Below, in pieces: positions 6,939 through 8,959 of a stretch of DNA of 8,959 bases. Made by a program: the position numbers and the translations under genes. Source of the DNA: Aquimarina sp. (GTDB lineage Bacteria > Bacteroidota > Bacteroidia > Flavobacteriales > Flavobacteriaceae); contig NZVW01000007.1 in NCBI GenBank assembly GCA_002697475.1, positions 1-8,959 on the forward strand, read 5' to 3'. Under the pieces are notes generated by a model, which worked only from the letters and a program-made list of their open reading frames with translations, had not been told where the DNA came from and made no database searches. Position 1 is the first letter of the stretch. Each line of letters opens with the position of its first letter.

Positions 6939-7485
6939 AGGGCTGGTATTCAAATTTAAACTGTACTGAGATTGTTTTGGCAATATTAGGTGCTAAAATT
7001 GGAGGGATTTTAATTTTAAAATCCTGAACTACAAGCTCAAAACTACCGTTAAAGACATACTTCCCTTCGTTGTAGTCAATTTTTACTTTTACCTCTATAT
7101 CCTTAGTGATTTCCCTAATTGTAATTTTGCCTTTAATCAGTTTTGTCTGATCTTCCTGCGTATTTGGGTCAAACCCGATAATTTCTCCTTCGAAGGTAGC
7201 TTTTGGGTAAAGATCAGATTCTATATAGCTTTCATTAAAGTGATCGCGCATTAGCGCCTTTTCAAAAACAAAAGCATTCATTAGCATACTAATGGCTATT
7301 TCATTTTTAGAAAGATCAATAATGCTTAGTACCTGATTGTTTTTAGCTTCTATATTTTCAACATTGGTATAGGAAAAAAAGCTTACTTGTCCCTGACGCG
7401 TAATAAATTTACTAGAGGCTTCTATGTTATTATCAGTACTAATAAATGAAACTATGAAAAAGACTATAAAAAGTAGTTTATTCAT
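6925..7485 (-). CDS. YceI-family periplasmic lipid-binding-type protein
   Basis: The 186-residue protein has a signal peptide (MNKLLFIVFFIVSFISTDNN, cleavage around EAS/S at about 25) and then one YceI domain. Family hallmarks are the strand-forming start FITRQGQVSFFSYTNVENI, MRDHFNE at 79-85, YPKATFEG at 93-100, and the final strand TISVQFKFEY at 171-180. YceI domains form a lipocalin-like barrel that binds isoprenoid or amphiphilic molecules in the periplasm; the ligand here is unknown. Length is normal. The last 14 bp overlap the start of the DUF5777 barrel gene, so the two are made together and may work on the same hydrophobic substrate or complex (inferred). Upstream is AT-rich, with a near-match to a -7 box (TTATTTTG) but no clear -33 element. 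Confidence 0.9.
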   Translation of the reverse strand: MNKLLFIVFFIVSFISTDNNIEASSKFITRQGQVSFFSYTNVENIEAKNNQVLSIIDLSKNEIAISMLMNAFVFEKALMRDHFNESYIESDLYPKATFEGEIIGFDPNTQEDQTKLIKGKITIREITKDIEVKVKIDYNEGKYVFNGSFELVVQDFKIKIPPILAPNIAKTISVQFKFEYQPYELS

Positions 7486-7680
7486 TGTTTTTTGAGTTGG
7501 TTATTTGTGTGTTTTATTATAGACCCAAAATAAGCACATCTTGAAATCTATAATTATGGTTATTAGTGCATAATTATATAATAAAATAATCTTAAAGTGT
7601 TAAAGCGATTATAAAATACAGGAAATCATCTTTGTTAATTAACATACTGTACAACAACGAATTAATTTACTTTATCCATT

Positions 7681-7827
7681 TCATGGTATATATTCAAATG
7701 ATGGACCTGCTACTATTCCCCCTTTGCTGTTAGGTACTTTGATGTTAATTAATTGGGAAACAAGAAGAATACTATGATAAGAAGTCATATTTTCCGAGTA
7801 AATTTCTTGAAGACAAGTCTTGAAGTG
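7681..7827 (-). pseudogene. Coding remnant, copy 1 of a duplicated unknown gene
   Basis: A minus-strand frame open for 48 codons ends QLINIKVPNSKGGIVAGPSF, then EYIP and TGA. Its last ~23 codons match copy 2 at 8393-8533: residues differ only conservatively in most places (I/V, V/I, S/T, F/Y) and DNA identity is about 84% over 62 bp (7685-7746 against 8451-8512). Such codon-level conservation argues that both descend from a protein-coding gene. This copy stops where copy 2 continues for 18 more residues, so it is probably truncated by a nonsense change. An internal ATG (7788) gives a 35-residue ORF, but I doubt it is expressed. The protein family is not recognised. Confidence 0.55.
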
Positions 7828-7854
7828 CTATTTTCTGTTAGAGTAAAAATCCTC

Positions 7855-7931
7855 GGGGCAAACCTTGGAGCATTCAGCGGGTGTCTCGTTTTTAAACTGT
7901 TTACATTTTAGTGATGAGGCAAGCCTAGGGG
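7855..7931. repeat. Pair of short GC-rich imperfect direct repeats
   Basis: GGGGCAAACCTTGGAG at 7855-7870 and GAGGCAAGCCTAGGGG at 7916-7931 match at 12 of 16 positions and stand out from the AT-rich surroundings. The second runs into the palindrome GGGTATTATACCC (7930-7942). They could be worn ends of an insertion sequence or another mobile scar; no transposase remnant is seen between them, and the gap is only about 45 bp. Confidence 0.35.
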
Positions 7932-7953
7932 GTATTATACCCACAAAGAAGAA

Positions 7954-7987
7954 GAAAAATGGAGATGTAAAAACATCTCCATTTTTC
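7954..7987 (-). terminator. Hairpin terminator after the cysteine-rich peptide gene
   Basis: Arms GAAAAATGGAGATGT (7954-7968) and ACATCTCCATTTTTC (7973-7987) are perfect complements over 15 bp with a 4-base loop. On the minus strand the hairpin is followed by TTCTTCTTTG, a U-rich tail. It lies about 60 bp beyond the stop of the peptide gene at 8047, the only gene that would use it. Confidence 0.85.
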
Positions 7988-8046
7988 TATATATTATTCT
8001 AATAATTTTATCTTTAATAAGACGGGATTTCTAATGAATTTAAATA

Positions 8047-8238
8047 CTATCTACAAATTTTATAGACACCATTTGGATGCCAATAACAGCCCATACAATT
8101 CGTGCAATCAGCTATGGTAGTACATTCTTTTCCGTCACTACAAATTTCGCCTTCATGAGTAAAATGGCGGCTTCCGGAAATTGACCCAAGTTCTTTTCTA
8201 GATAACTCAAAACCTATAACTTTCAATTTTTTTAGCAT
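8047..8238 (-). CDS. Bacteriocin-type leader peptide precursor with six cysteines, 63 aa
   Basis: From the ATG at 8238 the product is 63 residues. The first 23 (MLKKLKVIGFELSRKELGSI, then SGS) resemble the leaders of short Bacteroidetes bacteriocin-like precursors (LSREELKxIxGG), with GS in place of the double glycine. The remaining ~40 residues hold six cysteines (C33, C39, C45, C48, C51, C62), including the cluster CTNCMGC, and end in VYKICR. Such leaders normally direct export and cleavage by C39-peptidase ABC transporters; none is in the window, so export would rely on genes elsewhere. The even cysteine count fits disulfides, but metal binding is possible. The same frame extends up to 8382, but I chose the inner ATG because of the leader start and the promoter-like box 40 bp upstream. 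Its own promoter and terminator support a single-gene unit. Function is not shown: antimicrobial, signalling or other. Confidence 0.7.
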   Translation of the reverse strand: MLKKLKVIGFELSRKELGSISGSRHFTHEGEICSDGKECTTIADCTNCMGCYWHPNGVYKICR

Positions 8239-8277
8239 AAAACTATTTTTTAAATAAAATTTGATAATTAGACTTTT

Positions 8278-8285
8278 CAAATGTA
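8278..8285 (-). promoter_or_regulatory. Bacteroidetes -7 promoter box for the peptide gene
   Basis: The minus strand reads TACATTTG, a full match to TAnnTTTG, 39 bp ahead of the ATG at 8238, giving a leader of about 33 bases. A TTTTTTG about 23 bp further upstream may be the -33 element, although that spacing is longer than usual. Confidence 0.5.
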
Positions 8286-8392
8286 TGAAAAAATAGACAG
8301 TTAATTTACAAAAAACAACTTGTAACGGCTGCCGATCAAATATCATAGAGGATCCAACTATTACCAACGCTAAAACAGCCAAGACCTAATTT

Positions 8393-8533
8393 CTAAATTT
8401 CAGAAACGATCTCTGGCAATAACCAGTCATATATTTTTCTTTCTTCTAAAGGTATATATTCATATGTTGGATCTGCAGCTATTCCTTCTTTGCTGTTAGG
8501 TATTTTGACATTCAATAATTCCAAAATCTTTGA
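8393..8533 (-). pseudogene. Coding remnant, copy 2 of a duplicated unknown gene (C-terminal end)
   Basis: A minus-strand frame without a start codon is open for 46 codons. It contains ELLNVKIPNSKEGIAADPTY, then EYIPLEERKIYDWLLPEI and a TAG stop after VSEI. It matches copy 1 (7681-7827) over about 23 residues. The sequence looks like a real protein C-terminus, with charged and aromatic residues and no low-complexity bias. Just upstream another frame reads LTASEFTNSNQRFWNY before a stop at 8512, and a single base change in length near 8514 would join it to this frame as WNYLNVKIPNSK, suggesting a frameshifted gene. No start codon is found in either frame. Family not recognised. Confidence 0.55.
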
Positions 8534-8599
8534 TTAGAATTAGTAAATTCTGATGCCGTTAATTTTTTAATATTATGGGTTTATCAATTTGGTAATTTA

Positions 8600-8680
8600 A
8601 TTGAACTTTTGAAAGCCAATAAACTTTAAAGTGCCAAAAAGTTCAATCTGCCGTATCAAATTAAAAGTCTATCTTTAGAC
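8600..8680 (+). promoter_or_regulatory. Inverted repeats upstream of the recombinase gene, candidate res site or operator
   Basis: ATTGAACTTTT (8600-8610) and AAAAGTTCAAT (8637-8647) are perfect 11-bp inverted copies 26 bp apart, with the palindrome ACTTTAAAGT (8623-8632) between them. A second small inverted repeat, GTCTA/TAGAC, lies at 8667-8671 and 8676-8680; its right part includes TATCTTTA, seven of eight matching TAnnTTTG. Resolvase-type serine recombinases often bind imperfect inverted repeats just upstream of their own gene, which both recombine and repress it. The assignment is by position and symmetry only. Confidence 0.4.
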
Positions 8681-8700
8681 ACTTTTTTAAACTTTAAATT

Positions 8701-8959
8701 ATGGTTTTTGGGTATGCCAGAGTAAGTACTGAAGAGCAATCGATCAATCTACAATTAGATGCATTATTGAAAGCCGGCGTGGATGAAAAAAACATCTATA
8801 TAGACAAAGTATCCGGAATCAGGTCAGAGCGAAAGAATCTCTCCAGGCTTTTAAAAAAAATGAGAGAAGGTGATACACTGGTAGTATGGAAACTGGACAG
8901 ACTGGTTAGAAGTCTTATCCACCTAACAAAGCTAGTTGCTGAGTTTGAAGATAAAGGAG
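8701..8959 (+). CDS. Serine recombinase (resolvase/invertase family), N-terminal part
   Basis: The ATG at 8701 opens 86 codons that run off the right edge. The catalytic domain is clear: GYARVSTEEQ at 4-13 with nucleophile S9 and R7, Q18 and D20 (LQLDAL), DKVSGIRSERKNL (36-47), and VVWKLDRLVRS (61-71) with active-site arginines R67 and R70. This matches small resolvases and Hin/Pin-type invertases, usually about 180-200 residues with a C-terminal helix-turn-helix that lies outside the window. Such enzymes cut and rejoin DNA at short paired sites, resolving cointegrates or inverting segments. Those two roles cannot be told apart from the N-terminus. It is the only plus-strand gene, and the inverted repeats directly upstream may be its binding site. 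Confidence 0.93.
   Translation, partial: MVFGYARVSTEEQSINLQLDALLKAGVDEKNIYIDKVSGIRSERKNLSRLLKKMREGDTLVVWKLDRLVRSLIHLTKLVAEFEDKG

Larger units (their letters stand above)
7486..8046. other. 561-bp gap with gene remnant, short repeats and terminator
   Basis: The first ~190 bp upstream of the YceI gene are AT-rich and should contain its promoter. Next come a coding remnant (7681-7827), a stretch of higher GC with two imperfect short repeats (7855-7870 and 7916-7931), and a terminator hairpin (7954-7987). No complete gene is apparent on either strand. The mixture of debris suggests past insertion and deletion. Confidence 0.6.
8239..8700. other. Region between the peptide gene and the recombinase gene
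   Basis: The two genes diverge from this 462-bp stretch. It holds the promoter box of the peptide gene (8278-8285), a coding remnant on the minus strand (8393-8533), and an AT-rich upstream region of the recombinase gene with inverted repeats (8600-8680). No intact gene is visible besides these. Confidence 0.6.

Noticed and set aside
6939..6983. Upstream start for the DUF5777 barrel
   Set aside because: Would bury the signal peptide behind 15 polar residues and deepen the overlap with the YceI gene.
8239..8382. Long 111-aa version of the peptide ORF
   Set aside because: The added 48 residues cover the promoter-like box and have no relation to bacteriocin-type leaders; the inner ATG starts a typical leader.
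1..8959. tRNA, rRNA, CRISPR array or riboswitch
   Set aside because: No cloverleaf, regular spaced repeats or known aptamer motifs were seen on either strand by eye.

Overview
The window looks like part of an integrated conjugative element (ICE), or its edge, in a low-GC Bacteroidota bacterium, probably of Flavobacteriia or Sphingobacteriia type. The evidence is Bacteroidetes-type conjugation proteins (TraM, a DUF3875-type VirB4/TraG, a MobC-like coupling protein), a DUF5777 barrel protein, A-rich start regions without strong Shine-Dalgarno sequences, and a good match to the Bacteroidetes -7 element TAnnTTTG. Species cannot be named from this sequence.

Left part (1-5036, all minus strand, read right to left): a transfer operon. 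A promoter/operator-like region at about 5017-5073 has two 22-bp direct repeats and an inverted repeat around TTACTTTG. It is followed by a possible 32-aa small ORF, a type IV coupling protein (651 aa, complete Walker A and B), a secreted M23 peptidoglycan endopeptidase, the VirB10-like channel protein TraM, and the N-terminal 360 residues of the VirB4-like ATPase TraG, which runs off the left edge. Together these supply DNA-substrate docking, wall opening, the periplasmic channel and the assembly ATPase of a mating apparatus. No relaxase is present, and this order is unlike the traA-traQ order known from CTnDOT.

Middle (5254-7485): a strong hairpin terminator, then a lone gene for a very basic 130-aa protein of unknown function carrying two copies of the motif QxEIxxKRQLGQGRY. 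After a 317-bp gap comes a two-gene unit with a 14-bp overlap: a secreted YceI-family lipid-binding protein followed by a DUF5777 outer-membrane barrel. This pair looks like cargo, not transfer machinery.

Right part (7486-8959): a decayed region around a small, apparently intact gene for a 63-aa peptide with a bacteriocin-type leader (ending ELGSISGS) and six cysteines, with its own promoter-like box and terminator. On either side lie two related C-terminal coding fragments sharing PNSKxGI and EYIP, remnants of a duplicated gene I do not recognise. The window ends in the N-terminal 86 residues of a plus-strand serine recombinase, preceded by inverted repeats that could be its binding (res) site or operator.

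The least explained items are the cysteine-rich peptide locus with its flanking duplicated remnants, the repeat-bearing basic protein, and the repeat cluster upstream of the transfer operon.
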